DNA of 64,000 nt, from positions 1,922,001 through 1,986,000 of the forward strand of contig NZ_FMHW01000002.1 of the NCBI RefSeq assembly GCF_900090325.1, in the 5' to 3' direction. Position 1 is the first letter of the stretch. The number at the start of each line of letters is the position of its first letter. The translations under genes were made by a program, and so were the position numbers. This DNA is from Micromonospora pallida (GTDB taxonomy: Bacteria; Actinomycetota; Actinomycetes; Mycobacteriales; Micromonosporaceae). This document shows, one piece after another, positions 15,991 through 25,611 of the stretch. A model generated the notes under the pieces. That model saw only the letters and a list, made by a program, of their open reading frames with translations. It was not told where the DNA came from and did not search any database.

Positions 15991-18813
15991 ATGACCGTAG
16001 AGCAGTTCGCCGACCGCCACATCGGCCCCGATCCGGACGATGAGCGCCGGATGTTGGAGACCGTGGGGTACGGCTCCGTCGAGGAGCTGATGGACGCGGC
16101 GATCCCCGAGGTGATCCGCTGGCACGGCACGCTGGACCTGCCGGCGCCGGCCAGCGAGCGGGAGGCGATCGCCGAGCTGCGTGCCCTCGCCGCGGGCAAC
16201 ACCGTCGCCGTGTCGATGATCGGGCTCGGTTACCACGGCACGCACACCCCGGCGGTGATTCGCCGGAACGTGCTGGAGAACCCGTCCTGGTACACGGCAT
16301 ACACCCCGTACCAGCCGGAGATCAGCCAGGGCCGGCTGGAGGCGCTGCTGAACTTCCAGACCATGGTCACCGACCTGACCGGCCTGGCCACCGCGAACGC
16401 CTCGATGCTCGACGAGGGCACCGCCGCGGCGGAGGCGATGACCCTGGCCCGCCGGGCCACGAAGACCAAGAGCAACGTGTACGTGGTCGACGCGGACACC
16501 CTGCCGCAGACCATCGCGGTGATCGCCGGCCGGGCCGAGCCGCTCGGCATCGAGGTGCGGGTGGTCGACGTCGAGCGGGACGAACTGCCGGCGGAGTTCT
16601 TCGGCCTGCACCTGCAGTACCCGGGGGCATCCGGGGCGGTACGGGACCACGCCGACGTGGTGGCGGCGGCGCACACCGCCGGTGCCCTGGTGACGGTGGC
16701 GGCGGACCTGCTGGCCCTGACGCTGCTGCGTCCGCCGGGCGAGATCGGCGCGGACATCGCCGCCGGCACCACCCAGCGGTTCGGGGTCCCGATGGGCTTC
16801 GGTGGGCCGCACGCCGGCTACCTGGCGGTCCGGGCGGGGCTGGAGCGGATGCTGCCGGGCCGACTGGTCGGGGTGTCGAAGGACGCCGACGGCAACCGGG
16901 CGTACCGGTTGGCGTTGCAGACCCGTGAGCAGCACATCCGCCGGGAGAAGGCGACCAGCAACATCTGCACCGCGCAGGTGCTGCTGGCAGTGATGGCCGG
17001 CATGTACGCCGTCTACCACGGCCCGGACGGGCTGCGGAAGATCGCGGCGCGTACCCACGACATGGCGGCGCGGCTGGCGGCCGGGCTGCGCGCCGGCGGG
17101 GTGACCGTCGCGGACGTGGCGTTCTTCGACACGGTCTGCGCGCACGTGCCGGGGCGGGCCGCTCAGGTGGTCGCCGAGGCCGAGACGCGGGGGGTGAACC
17201 TGCGCCTGGTCGACGCCGACCGGGTGGGCATCTCCTGCGACGAGACGACTACCGTCGCGCACCTCGATGCGGTGTGGGCGGCGTTCGGGGTGACGCCGGT
17301 GACCGGCGCGGTGGACGCGGCCCTGCCGGCCGCCCTGGCGCGGACCGGCGACATCCTCACCCACGAGGTGTTCCGCAGCCACCACTCGGAGACGGCGATG
17401 CTGCGCTACCTGCGCCGTCTCGCCGACTTCGACTACGCCCTGGACCGGGGCATGATCCCGCTGGGGTCGTGCACGATGAAGCTGAACGCGACCACCGAGA
17501 TGGAGCCGGTGACCTGGCCGGAGTTCGCCCATCTGCACCCGTTCGCGCCGGCCGTGCAGACCGCCGGGTACCGCGAGCTGGTCGCCCAGCTGGAGGGGTG
17601 GCTGGCGGAGGTCACCGGCTACGACGCGGTCAGTGTGCAGCCCAACGCCGGTTCGCAGGGGGAGCTGGCGGGGCTGCTGGCGATCCGCTCGTACCACCGC
17701 AGCCGGGGCGAGGAGCACCGGAACGTGTGCCTGATCCCGTCGTCGGCGCACGGCACGAACGCGGCGAGCGCGGTGATGGCCGGGATGCGCGTGGTGGTGG
17801 TCGGCTGTGACGCCGACGGCAACGTGGACCTGGTCGATCTCGACGCGAAGATCGACAAGCACCGGGACGCGCTCGCGGCGATCATGGTGACGTACCCGTC
17901 GACGCACGGGGTATACGAGACCGGCATCGCCCAGCTCTGCGCGAAGGTCCACGACGCCGGCGGTCAGGTGTACGTCGACGGGGCGAACCTCAACGCCCTG
18001 GTCGGCTACGCCAAGCCGGGCCGGTTCGGGGCGGACGTGTCGCACCTGAACCTGCACAAGACGTTCTGCATCCCGCACGGCGGGGGCGGCCCGGGGGTGG
18101 GGCCGGTGGCGGTGCGGGCGCACCTGGCGCCGTTCCTGCCCGGTGACCCGGTCGGCGGGCACGACGCCGACCGGCCGGCGGTGTCGGCGGCCCGGTACGG
18201 GTCGGCGGGGATCCTGCCGATCCCGTGGGCGTACCTGCGGATGATGGGCGCCGAGGGGCTGACCCGGGCGACCGGGGTGGCGGTGCTGGCCGCGAACTAC
18301 GTGGCGGCCCGGCTGCGCGCCCACTACCCGGTGCTGTACGCCGGCAACAAGGGCCTGGTGGCGCACGAGTGCATCCTGGACCTGCGGCCGCTGACGAAGG
18401 CGACCGGGGTCAGCGTGGACGACGTGGCCAAGCGGTTGATCGACTACGGGTTCCACGCGCCGACGATGTCGTTCCCAGTCGCCGGGACGCTGATGGTGGA
18501 GCCGACCGAGAGCGAGGACCTGGCCGAACTGGACCGGTTCTGCGACGCGATGATCGCCATTCGGGCGGAGATCGACCGGGTGGGCTCGGGGGAGTGGCCG
18601 GCGGGGGACAACCCGCTGTCGAACGCCCCGCACACCGCGGCGACGGTGTCGGCCGACGAGTGGCCGCACCCGTACCCGAGGTCGGTGGCCGCGTACCCGG
18701 TCGGGGTGGACCGGGCCGGGAAGTACTGGCCGCCGGTGCGGCGGGTCGACGGCGCGTACGGTGACCGGAACCTGGTGTGTTCGTGCCCGGCGCCGGAGGC
18801 GTTCGCCGAGTGA
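15991..18813 (+). CDS. gcvP: Glycine dehydrogenase (decarboxylating), P protein
   Basis: The 940-residue homodimeric-type P protein decarboxylates glycine and passes the aminomethyl group to lipoylated GcvH. Landmarks are FADRHIGP at the N terminus, the glycine-rich [11 protein letters not shown] segment, and pyridoxal-phosphate Lys690 in [18 protein letters not shown]. The length is standard. ATG 15991 follows GGGAG. An in-frame GTG at 15922, 8 bp after the riboswitch P1 stem, would add 23 residues without family support. The single long gene combines the two halves that are separate in some bacteria. Expression should rise with glycine through the upstream riboswitch. Confidence 0.97.
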   Translation: MTVEQFADRHIGPDPDDERRMLETVGYGSVEELMDAAIPEVIRWHGTLDLPAPASEREAIAELRALAAGNTVAVSMIGLGYHGTHTPAVIRRNVLENPSWYTAYTPYQPEISQGRLEALLNFQTMVTDLTGLATANASMLDEGTAAAEAMTLARRATKTKSNVYVVDADTLPQTIAVIAGRAEPLGIEVRVVDVERDELPAEFFGLHLQYPGASGAVRDHADVVAAAHTAGALVTVAADLLALTLLRPPGEIGADIAAGTTQRFGVPMGFGGPHAGYLAVRAGLERMLPGRLVGVSKDADGNRAYRLALQTREQHIRREKATSNICTAQVLLAVMAGMYAVYHGPDGLRKIAARTHDMAARLAAGLRAGGVTVADVAFFDTVCAHVPGRAAQVVAEAETRGVNLRLVDADRVGISCDETTTVAHLDAVWAAFGVTPVTGAVDAALPAALARTGDILTHEVFRSHHSETAMLRYLRRLADFDYALDRGMIPLGSCTMKLNATTEMEPVTWPEFAHLHPFAPAVQTAGYRELVAQLEGWLAEVTGYDAVSVQPNAGSQGELAGLLAIRSYHRSRGEEHRNVCLIPSSAHGTNAASAVMAGMRVVVVGCDADGNVDLVDLDAKIDKHRDALAAIMVTYPSTHGVYETGIAQLCAKVHDAGGQVYVDGANLNALVGYAKPGRFGADVSHLNLHKTFCIPHGGGGPGVGPVAVRAHLAPFLPGDPVGGHDADRPAVSAARYGSAGILPIPWAYLRMMGAEGLTRATGVAVLAANYVAARLRAHYPVLYAGNKGLVAHECILDLRPLTKATGVSVDDVAKRLIDYGFHAPTMSFPVAGTLMVEPTESEDLAELDRFCDAMIAIRAEIDRVGSGEWPAGDNPLSNAPHTAATVSADEWPHPYPRSVAAYPVGVDRAGKYWPPVRRVDGAYGDRNLVCSCPAPEAFAE

Positions 18814-18823
18814 GTCGGGTCGC

Positions 18824-18851
18824 GCCGGGGCGGTGGTGACGCCGCCCCGGC
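18824..18851 (+). terminator. Hairpin terminator of gcvP
   Basis: GCCGGGGCGG (18824-18833) pairs with CCGCCCCGGC (18842-18851) around an 8-nt loop, 10 bp after the gcvP stop. Confidence 0.55.
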
Positions 18852-18975
18852 CGGCGCGGTTCGCGTTCGCGGCCCCCTGACGTCGGCCCTGCTCGCCTGG
18901 GACAAGCCTGGCCCGGGATTGCCGAGGTCTAGGCTGGAGCAGGGCGGCCGTCGGACGGTCGGGGCGGCGTGGCCG

Positions 18976-19176
18976 TCAGGCGACGAGTGCGTGGCGGGCG
19001 GGACCGCGGTGCGGAGCGATGGTACGGCCGTCGGGGAGCAGCTCCCCGGTGTCCTCGAAGACGATCACACCGTTGCAGAGCAGGCTCCAGCCCTGCTCGC
19101 GGAAGCAGGCGATGATCCGGGCGGCTTCCCGGTCGGTCGCCTCAGCGGAGGGGCAGGTGGGCTGATGTTGACACAT
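18976..19176 (-). CDS. Small DUF5999-family protein
   Basis: The 66-residue protein starts MCQHQPTCPSAEATDREAAR and continues EQGWSLLCNGVIVFEDTGEL. This is the recognisable DUF5999 pattern found across Streptomyces and Micromonospora. Cysteine and histidine in CQHQPTC hint at metal binding, unproven. ATG 19176 has GGAG at a good distance; an in-frame ATG at 19209 adds 11 residues. It is divergent from pabB and convergent with gcvP. Confidence 0.85.
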   Translation of the reverse strand: MCQHQPTCPSAEATDREAARIIACFREQGWSLLCNGVIVFEDTGELLPDGRTIAPHRGPARHALVA

Positions 19177-19299
19177 CGGGTTCTCCGGACCTTGGGGGCA
19201 CTGTGTCATGGTTCACATGACCAGTGACGCACAGTACCAAGCAGAAGCGCACGACATCGAGCAGCAGTGGACAAAGTGCCCCGGAAATCCTCTGAACAG

Positions 19300-20490
19300 A
19301 TGATCCCCCATGGTCCGGACAGCGTGATAACGCTCCCGCATCGGGTGGGCGCCCCGCCGGCCGCCCCACCCCGCTGCCGGCACGCCCTCGTCGAGCGCGC
19401 CCGCCTCGAGTGGCGCCCCACCGACGGTGGCGACCCCGCGGCCGTCGTCCAGGACTTCCTCACCGCCCACGGACTGCCCGTGACCGACCTGACCCGCCCC
19501 GCCGAGCACGACCCCACCGGTGTCTGCGGTGCCTCGCTGTACGTCTCCGCCGCCGCCGGCGCCCTCATGGCCGGCGCGCCGCCCGGCCCACCCACCCCCG
19601 CCCCGGCGCTGCCCGACGTCGCCGTGGTCGTCCACGGCCACACCGACCAGCCCACCGGCCCGCCACCACCGCGTGGCCCGTGGTGGCTCGGCGCGTGGGC
19701 GCCCAGTTGGACCCCCGACCAGCACGCCGCCGCCGTCGACATCGTCCGCGCCGCCATCGCCCGCGGCGACGTCTACCAGGTCAACGTCGTGGGCCACGCC
19801 GCCGCCCCCTACACCGGTGACCCCCTGCCGCCCCTGGCCCGCCTGTCCGGCCTGCCCGGCGCCCGCTACGGAGGAATCCTGCACGGCGACGGCTGGGCCC
19901 TCGGCTGCGCCTCCCCGGAGACCCTGGTCGAGGTCACCGCCGGCCGCGTCCTCACCCGCCCCATCAAGGGCACCCGCCCCGCCACCGCCCAGGGGCGCCG
20001 CGAGCTGCTCGAGTCCGCGAAGGAACGCGCCGAACACGTGATGATCGTCGACCTGGAACGCAACGACCTGGCTCGCCTGGCCCGCACCGGCAGCGTCCAG
20101 GTCGACGAGTTGTTCGCGGTACGCCGCTGGTGCGACCTGTGGCAGGCCGAATCCACCGTTTCCGCCGCCCTCGCCGACGGCCTCGGCCTCGCCGACCTGC
20201 TCCGCGCCGTCTGCCCCGGCGGCTCCGTCACCGGCGCCCCGAAACTCGCCGCCCTCACCCAGATCGCCGCCTGCGAACCCGTCGGTCGGGGGGCGGGCAT
20301 GGGCGCCCTCGGCTGGGTCGGCCCCGGCCACGTCGACCTGGGCCTGACCATCCGCACCGCCGCGGCCGATCCCCACCGGCTGCACCTGTGGGCCGGGGGC
20401 GGGATCACCTGGGACAGCGACCCGGAGGCCGAGGTCGCCGAGGCCGTCGCCAAGGCCGCCCCGCTCCGCGCGGCCCTGGCCAACCCCTGA
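19300..20490 (+). CDS. pabB: Aminodeoxychorismate synthase component I (chorismate-binding enzyme)
   Basis: The roughly 396-residue protein has the chorismate-binding fold of the anthranilate/aminodeoxychorismate synthase family. Core motifs are GDVYQVNVVGH, SPETLVEV, RPIKGTRPAT, HVMIVDLERNDLAR, CPGGSVTGAPKLAAL and the C-terminal GGGITWDSDPEAE. The GSVTGAPK and IVDLERND stretches favour PabB, which makes 4-amino-4-deoxychorismate for folate or secondary metabolism. No glutaminase subunit or pabC lyase is adjacent. The start is uncertain: ATG 19300 or GTG 19267, neither with a strong ribosome site. The 3' end is duplicated downstream. Confidence 0.88.
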   Translation: MIPHGPDSVITLPHRVGAPPAAPPRCRHALVERARLEWRPTDGGDPAAVVQDFLTAHGLPVTDLTRPAEHDPTGVCGASLYVSAAAGALMAGAPPGPPTPAPALPDVAVVVHGHTDQPTGPPPPRGPWWLGAWAPSWTPDQHAAAVDIVRAAIARGDVYQVNVVGHAAAPYTGDPLPPLARLSGLPGARYGGILHGDGWALGCASPETLVEVTAGRVLTRPIKGTRPATAQGRRELLESAKERAEHVMIVDLERNDLARLARTGSVQVDELFAVRRWCDLWQAESTVSAALADGLGLADLLRAVCPGGSVTGAPKLAALTQIAACEPVGRGAGMGALGWVGPGHVDLGLTIRTAAADPHRLHLWAGGGITWDSDPEAEVAEAVAKAAPLRAALANP

Positions 20491-20590
20491 CGTCCGCCCC
20501 GCGCGGCCCTGGCCAACCCCTGACGTCCGCCCCGCGCGGCCCTGGCCAACCCCTGCCGCCCCGCTCCGCGCCACCCTGGGCAACCCCGCC
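20468..20590. repeat. 33-bp tandem duplication of the pabB 3' end
   Basis: Units beginning at 20468, 20501 and 20534 are spaced exactly 33 bp. Each contains CGCGGCCCTGGCCAACCCC and, in the first two, the TGA stop context; a degenerate fourth unit begins near 20568. The first unit is the C-terminal coding end of pabB (ending ALANP and stop). The extra copies sit in frame because 33 is a multiple of three, but lie behind the stop codon. Confidence 0.85.
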
Positions 20591-20629
20591 CAGACCCCGA
20601 CCCGCGCCAACCCGGCCCCACCGGCGGGC

Positions 20630-21586
20630 TCAGGTCGCGGCGAACCCGTCCAGCGCGGCGGTCACCGCCTCGGCCATCCCCGGCCCCGAGGAGGCGCCGT
20701 GCCCGGCCGTCTCCACCACCACCAGCCGGGCCCCCGGCCACGCCTGCGCCAACCGCCACGGCCCGTCCAGCGGGCTGCTGATGTCCAACCGGCCATGCAC
20801 CAGCACCCCCGGAACACCGGCCAGCCGGTCCGCACCCCGCAGCACCTCCTCCTCGGTCAGGAAACAGCCGTGCCGCCAGTAGTGGGTGACCAGCCGCGCG
20901 AACACCATCCGGAACACCGGATCGGCGTACCGGGGATCCGGCCGATGACCCGGCACGGTGCCCACATGCGTGTCCTCCCACGCGCACCAGTCCCGCGCCG
21001 CTCGCTCCCGGACCACCGGGTCCGAATCGGCCAGCAGGCGCGCGTACGCGTCCGCCAGACACCCGTCCCGGTCCGCCGCCGGCACCCCGTCCCGGAACCG
21101 CGCCCACTCCTCCGGGAACACCCGTCCCATGTCCCGGGTGATCCAGTCGATGTCCCGGCGGGTACCCAGCGTCACGCTGAACAGCACCACCTCCGACACC
21201 CGGTCCGGGTGCCGCTGCGCGTACACCAACCCCAGCGTGCTGCCCCACGATGCCCCGAACACCAGCCACCGCGACACCCCCAGGTGCGCCCGCAGCCGCT
21301 CCAGGTCGGCCACCAGGTGATCGGTGGTGTTCGTCGACAGGTCCACCGACACGTCACCCGCGCTGGGCGTGCTCCGCCCACACCCCCGCTGGTCGAGAAA
21401 GACGATCCGGTACCGCGCCGGGTCGAGGTGCCGGGCCCAGCCCGGCGCGCACCCCGACCCCGGACCGCCGTGCACCACCACCACCGGCTTTCCGTCCGGG
21501 TTCCCGCCGACCTGCCAGAACACCCGGTGTCCGTCGCCGACGTCCAGCATGCCCTCCGCCTGTGCCCGCATCTCGGGATACGACAT
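20630..21586 (-). CDS. pip: Proline iminopeptidase, alpha/beta hydrolase
   Basis: The 318-residue protein follows the proline iminopeptidase pattern: PVVVVHGGPGSGCAPGWA (oxyanion region), IVFLDQRGCGRSTP, and the nucleophile elbow FGASWGSTLGL with the catalytic Ser. The acid is in GVLVHGRLDISSPL and the catalytic His in VVVETAGHGAS. It would release N-terminal proline from peptides. ATG 21586 is preceded by AGGAGG; the open frame upstream is not protein-like. It is divergent from the TetR gene, which might regulate it. Confidence 0.93.
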   Translation of the reverse strand: MSYPEMRAQAEGMLDVGDGHRVFWQVGGNPDGKPVVVVHGGPGSGCAPGWARHLDPARYRIVFLDQRGCGRSTPSAGDVSVDLSTNTTDHLVADLERLRAHLGVSRWLVFGASWGSTLGLVYAQRHPDRVSEVVLFSVTLGTRRDIDWITRDMGRVFPEEWARFRDGVPAADRDGCLADAYARLLADSDPVVRERAARDWCAWEDTHVGTVPGHRPDPRYADPVFRMVFARLVTHYWRHGCFLTEEEVLRGADRLAGVPGVLVHGRLDISSPLDGPWRLAQAWPGARLVVVETAGHGASSGPGMAEAVTAALDGFAAT

Positions 21587-21702
21587 GGGTTGTCCTCCTG
21601 CCTCCTGGTGTGATCGGAACCGGCCATGCTGACCGATCCGAACCGTACCCGCGACCGGATTTCCGCCCCGCCCACCGCACCGGCCCACCGAGCGCCCTAC
21701 CG

Positions 21703-21708
21703 TAGGGT
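21703..21708 (+). promoter_or_regulatory. -10 box of a leaderless tetR transcript
   Basis: TAGGGT is followed after 5 bp by GTG 21714 and after 8 bp by ATG 21717, with no ribosome site between. A leaderless mRNA is therefore likely. Confidence 0.45.
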
Positions 21709-21716
21709 GGCCGGTG

Positions 21717-22508
21717 ATGACCACCGAGTACAGCGGCACCGGCGACCCCGCCCGCAGCCTCGCCCTTCTCTGGCGCACCCGCGAGCGACCCACCCGACGC
21801 GGCCGACCCGACCTCACCGTCGACCGGATCGTCCACGCCGCCATCGACCTCGCCGACACCGAGGGGCTGTCCGCCCTGTCCATGCGCCGCGTCGCCGAGC
21901 ACCTCGGCGTCGGCACCATGAGCCTCTACACCCACGTGCCCGGCAAGGGCGAGCTGCTCGACGTCATGGTCGACACCGTCTACGGCGAGACCAGCGACCC
22001 GCCCGTCCTGCCCGACGGTGACTGGCGCGCCCGCCTCGCCCACGTCGCCCACACCAACTGGAACCGCTACCTGCGGCACCCCTGGCTGCTCCAGGTCGCC
22101 ACCACCCGCCCCCCGCTCGGCCCGCACACCATCGCCAAGTACGAGGCAGAACTCCGCGCCGTCGAGGGCATCGGCCTGACCGACCTCGAGATGGACGCCG
22201 TCGTCACCCTCGTCAACGGGTACGTCCACGGCGCCGTACGCGGGGCCGTGGAGGCCGCCCAGGCCGCCGGCCGTACCGGCATGACCGACGAACAGTGGTG
22301 GTACGCGCACGCCCCCTACCTGGAGACGGCCCTCGACCCGCGCCGCTACCCGACCGCCGCCCGGGTCGGCACCACCGCCGGGGAGGAGTACGGCGGCACC
22401 ACCGACCCCACCCAGGCGTTCGCCTTCGGTCTCGACCGGATCCTCGACGGCATCGCCGTCCTCGTCGCCGGCCGACCGGACGCCGCACCCCCCGCAGCCG
22501 GCAGATAA
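21717..22508 (+). CDS. TetR/AcrR-family regulator
   Basis: The 263-residue protein has an N-terminal TetR helix-turn-helix (LTVDRIVHAAIDLADTEGL, then MRRVAEHLGVGTMSLYTHV, about 33-75). The large C-terminal ligand domain is of TetR_C type (WLLQVATTRPPLGPHT, VTLVNGYVHGAVRGAVEA). The TMSLYTHV recognition segment resembles TetR-class regulators of drug efflux. The start is ATG 21717 or GTG 21714, probably leaderless. Its stop overlaps the promoter of def. It is divergent from proline iminopeptidase. Confidence 0.9.
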   Translation: MTTEYSGTGDPARSLALLWRTRERPTRRGRPDLTVDRIVHAAIDLADTEGLSALSMRRVAEHLGVGTMSLYTHVPGKGELLDVMVDTVYGETSDPPVLPDGDWRARLAHVAHTNWNRYLRHPWLLQVATTRPPLGPHTIAKYEAELRAVEGIGLTDLEMDAVVTLVNGYVHGAVRGAVEAAQAAGRTGMTDEQWWYAHAPYLETALDPRRYPTAARVGTTAGEEYGGTTDPTQAFAFGLDRILDGIAVLVAGRPDAAPPAAGR

Positions 22509-22511
22509 CCT
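22506..22511 (+). promoter_or_regulatory. -10 box of a leaderless def transcript
   Basis: TAACCT begins on the tetR stop codon and is followed after 6 bp by the def ATG at 22518, with no Shine-Dalgarno sequence. This geometry indicates a leaderless message. Confidence 0.45.
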
Positions 22512-22517
22512 TCCGCC

Positions 22518-23024
22518 ATGACCATGCGCCCCATCCGGATCATCGGCGATCCCGTCCTGCGAACCCCCTGCGAAACCGTCACCAGCTTCGACGCCGAGCT
22601 ACGCGCCCTGGTCACCGACCTGATGGACACCCTCCTCGGTGCCCCCGGCCGGGCCGGTGTGGCCGCCCCCCAGATCGGCGTCAGCGCCCGGGTGTTCGTC
22701 TACGACGCCGACGGCCACCGCGGCCACCTGGTCAACCCCACCCTGGAGCTGTCCACCGAACTCCAGGACGACGACGAGGGCTGCCTCTCCATTCCCGGCC
22801 TGTACTTCCCGACCCCCCGTGCCCTGCACGCCACCGCCCACGGCTTCGACCAGCACGGCGAACCACGCACCATCACCGGCAGCGGGTTCCTCGCCCGCGC
22901 CCTGCAACACGAGACCGACCACCTCGGCGGCACCCTCTACGTCGACACCCTGCGCGGCGATACCCGCCGTCGGGCGCTCCGCGAGATCCGCGCCGGCCGG
23001 TACGACTCACCCCGCCGCCGCTGA
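22518..23024 (+). CDS. def: Peptide deformylase
   Basis: The 168-residue metalloenzyme removes formyl groups from new proteins. All three motifs are present: GVAAPQIG (motif 1), EGCLSIPG with the metal-binding Cys (motif 2) and QHETDHLGG (HExxH equivalent, motif 3). Motif 1 reads GVAAPQ where the consensus is GLAAPQ, a conservative change. Its last 18 bp overlap the convergent acetyltransferase gene. Confidence 0.95.
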   Translation: MTMRPIRIIGDPVLRTPCETVTSFDAELRALVTDLMDTLLGAPGRAGVAAPQIGVSARVFVYDADGHRGHLVNPTLELSTELQDDDEGCLSIPGLYFPTPRALHATAHGFDQHGEPRTITGSGFLARALQHETDHLGGTLYVDTLRGDTRRRALREIRAGRYDSPRRR

Positions 23025-23810
23025 CCCCCACGCGGTCAACGGGAACTCCCCGTACTCGTCCACCGGGGTGAACCCGAGCCGTTCGTAGAGCCGTAACGCC
23101 GTCACGTTGTCCGCCCGCACGTTCAGCGCCACGTGGTCGACACTGTCGCGTAGCCGCGTGCAGAGCGCGGCCACCACCGCCGACCCGAAACCCCGACCCC
23201 GGAACTCCGGCCGGGTGGCGACGTTCCCCAGCGCCGCCACCCGGTACACCGGCGACCACACGTGCACACCGGCCACCGCCGCCAGCTGACCGGCCACCCG
23301 GACGCCCACGTACTGACCGGTCTCCAGCATCCGGGGATCGAACCAGTTGTCCGGATACGCCGCCGCGTACAGCTCCACCAGCTCCGGTAGATCGGTCTCG
23401 GTCAGCACGGTGCCGTCCGCCCGCACCCCGGCCAACCGCCCGACGTCGGTCAACGCGAGCCGGCGATGTGCCACCGCGCCGTCCACCCGGTACCGGCCCG
23501 CCAACGCGTCCACCAGGCCGGGGGAGAGGTGCGCGTACACGCGCTCCGGCAACGACGGCGCCAGCTCCGTCAGCAGCGCGCCCAACTCGGCCACCCGTTC
23601 CGGTCGGCCGAACGCCAGCAGCGTCGGTGGACTCGTCGCCCCGTACAGCAGCACCACCTGGTCACCGCGCCGGAACCACGTCGTGTACGGCCAGAAGAAG
23701 TCGTCGAGGTCACCCAGTTGGTAGACGTGCCGCAGTGGATCCCGGCGCAACAGCTTCGCCAACACCGCCCGGTCGCGTTCCACCCACACCCGCAGATGGT
23801 CACACACCAC
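23007..23810 (-). CDS. GNAT-family N-acetyltransferase
   Basis: The 267-residue protein has a C-terminal GNAT domain. It shows VATRPEFRGRGFGSAVVAAL (acetyl-CoA loop), NVRADNVTALRLYERLGFTPVDEYGEF (the usual C-terminal pattern), and an upstream VGVRVAGQLAAVAGVH strand. The N-terminal 120 residues form a second, degenerate domain (LRRDPLRHVYQLGDLDDFFWPYTTWF), as in many actinobacterial two-domain acetyltransferases. The substrate is unknown. It converges with def, overlapping by 18 bp. Confidence 0.88.
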   Translation of the reverse strand: MVCDHLRVWVERDRAVLAKLLRRDPLRHVYQLGDLDDFFWPYTTWFRRGDQVVLLYGATSPPTLLAFGRPERVAELGALLTELAPSLPERVYAHLSPGLVDALAGRYRVDGAVAHRRLALTDVGRLAGVRADGTVLTETDLPELVELYAAAYPDNWFDPRMLETGQYVGVRVAGQLAAVAGVHVWSPVYRVAALGNVATRPEFRGRGFGSAVVAALCTRLRDSVDHVALNVRADNVTALRLYERLGFTPVDEYGEFPLTAWGSAAAG

Positions 23811-23837
23811 CGACGCCGGGACCGTCCCGCCGTCAGG

Positions 23838-24611
23838 TCAGCGGGCCAGCCACTGGTCGTAACCGAGCTTCGCGACCAATGCCAGCACCACCACCAGCAG
23901 CACGATCCGTACGAACCCGGCCCCGCGCCGCAACGCCATCCGCGCGCCCACGGCCGCGCCCGCGATGTTGCACACCGCCATGGCCAGCCCCAGCCACCAC
24001 CAGACGTGCCCGGCCAACCCGAAGACCACCAGCGCGCCCAGGTTCGTGCCGGCGTTGACGATCTTGGCCATCGCCGAGCCGTGCACGAAGTCCGCCCCCA
24101 CCAGCAGCGTGAATGCCACCACCAGGAAGGTCCCCGTGCCCGGACCGATCAACCCGTCGTACAACGCGATCCCGCCACCGGCCACCAGCACCGCCGCGAC
24201 CACCCGCTTCGGGGTGCGCCGCTCCGGCAACGCCACCACCCCAAGCTGGGGCCGCAGCGCGACGAACACCGCCACCGCCATCAGCACCGCCAGCACCACC
24301 GGTCGGTACGCGCCCGCCGGCACCGCCCCGGCCAGCGCCGCGCCCACCCCGGCGCAGACCACCGCCAACCCGGCCGCTGGACCCGCCACCGACCAGTCGA
24401 TCTTCGTGTGTCGCGCGTAGGTCACCGCCGCCGTCGACGTTCCCGCGATCGCCGCCAGCTTGTTCGTCCCCAACGCCGTCGCCACCGGCACCCCCGGGGC
24501 GGCCACCAACAGCGCCGGCAACAACAGCAGCCCACCGCCACCCACCACGGCATCCACCCAGCCCGCCAGGGCAGCCGCAGTGAGCAGGGACGTCAACGAC
24601 AGTGCATCCAC
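23838..24611 (-). CDS. TauE/SafE (TSUP) membrane permease
   Basis: The 257-residue membrane protein has about eight hydrophobic helices and the TSUP signature near its start (ALAGWVDAVVGGGGLLLLPAL), then TALGTNKLAAIAGTSTAA. A repeated half contains GGGIALYDGLIGPGTGTFLVV and GTNLGALVVFG. Such proteins export sulfite, sulfonates or related anions. GTG 24611 is the start, 27 bp downstream of the GNAT gene start on the same strand reversed order, with no sulfur gene nearby to indicate the substrate. Confidence 0.9.
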   Translation of the reverse strand: MDALSLTSLLTAAALAGWVDAVVGGGGLLLLPALLVAAPGVPVATALGTNKLAAIAGTSTAAVTYARHTKIDWSVAGPAAGLAVVCAGVGAALAGAVPAGAYRPVVLAVLMAVAVFVALRPQLGVVALPERRTPKRVVAAVLVAGGGIALYDGLIGPGTGTFLVVAFTLLVGADFVHGSAMAKIVNAGTNLGALVVFGLAGHVWWWLGLAMAVCNIAGAAVGARMALRRGAGFVRIVLLVVVLALVAKLGYDQWLAR

Positions 24612-24665
24612 GGGCCGCCATTCTTCCCACCCCTACCCGCCCGACGAGACCTCCTGTGGGCAGCC

Positions 24666-24752
24666 TCACCGGCCACGACGGCGACGCAGCCACAATCCCG
24701 CCGCGCCGATCGCCACGAAGAGCACCATCGAACACAGCAGCACCCTCACCAT
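24666..24752 (-). CDS. 28-residue membrane micropeptide
   Basis: A very short frame starts at ATG 24752, seven bases after GGAGGG, and ends at TGA 24666-24668. The product MVRVLLCSMVLFVAIGAAGL continues with WLRRRRGR: a single hydrophobic helix with a five-arginine-rich tail, fitting positive-inside topology. The ribosome site and composition support translation. It lies between the TSUP gene and the divergent EEP hydrolase. Function unknown. Confidence 0.55.
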   Translation of the reverse strand: MVRVLLCSMVLFVAIGAAGLWLRRRRGR

Positions 24753-24779
24753 CCGGCAACCCTCCTATCACCACGTATC

Positions 24780-25568
24780 GTGCATAAGGTGCGCCTGGCC
24801 ACCTTCAACCTGCTGCATGGCCGATCCCCGGCCGACGGCCTCGTCGACCCGGACCGCCTCACCGCCGCCGTCACCGCCCTCGACGCCGACATCCTCGCCC
24901 TTCAGGAAGTCGACCGCGACCAGAGCCGTAGCGGGAACCTCGACCTCACCGCCATCGCCGCCCGCGCCCTCGGCGCCCCGGAACACCGCTTCGCCGCCGC
25001 CGTCGTCGGCACCCCCGGCGAACGGTTCCGCCCACTCACCCACGACGACGACGGCCACGGCGAACCCTGCTACGGCGTCGGCCTGATCAGCCGCTACCCC
25101 GTGCACACCTGGCAGGTCACCCGACTCCGTCCCGCCCCGATGCGCTCCCCGGTCTACGTACCCGGCCCTGGCGGTGGGCTGCTCTTCCTGCGCGACGAAC
25201 CCCGCGTCGTCCTGGCCGCGGTCCTGGACACCCCGTACGGCCCGCTGACCGCCGCCGCCACCCACCTGTCGTTCGCCCCGGGCTGGAACGCCCACCAACT
25301 ACGCCGGGTCGTCCGCGCGCTCCGCACGCTCCCCGCGCCCCGGATCCTGCTCGGCGACCTGAACCTGCCCACCACCGCAGCCCGCCTCGTCTCCGGCTGG
25401 CAGCCCCTCGGCCGGCAGCCCACCTATCCGGCCGTGCATCCCCGGGTGCAGCTCGACCACATCCTCGTCGACCGGTACGACGCACACCGGCTGCCGCCGG
25501 TCACCGCCGTCACCACCCCGGTCTCCACCATCTCCGACCACCGTCCGCTCGTCGTCGACCTCGGTTGA
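24780..25568 (+). CDS. Endonuclease/exonuclease/phosphatase-family hydrolase
   Basis: The 262-residue protein has the EEP fold: RLATFNLLHGRS near the N terminus, DILALQEVDRDQSRSG with the metal-binding Glu, ATHLSFAPGWN, LLGDLNLP and the C-terminal STISDHRPLVVDL (catalytic Asp-His). The substrate may be a nucleic acid, phosphodiester or sphingomyelin-like lipid; no signal peptide is present. The start is GTG 24780 or GTG 24789, neither with a good ribosome site. It is divergent from the micropeptide, with 27 bp between starts. Confidence 0.87.
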   Translation: MHKVRLATFNLLHGRSPADGLVDPDRLTAAVTALDADILALQEVDRDQSRSGNLDLTAIAARALGAPEHRFAAAVVGTPGERFRPLTHDDDGHGEPCYGVGLISRYPVHTWQVTRLRPAPMRSPVYVPGPGGGLLFLRDEPRVVLAAVLDTPYGPLTAAATHLSFAPGWNAHQLRRVVRALRTLPAPRILLGDLNLPTTAARLVSGWQPLGRQPTYPAVHPRVQLDHILVDRYDAHRLPPVTAVTTPVSTISDHRPLVVDLG

Positions 25569-25611
25569 GCCCTCGACGCGGCGTGCGGCTGCCGCAGTCG
25601 CGCCCGGACGC

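Noticed and set aside
18930..18935. TAGGCT as a plus-strand promoter
   Set aside because: It would read antisense into the DUF5999 gene and has no -35 box or nearby plus-strand gene start.
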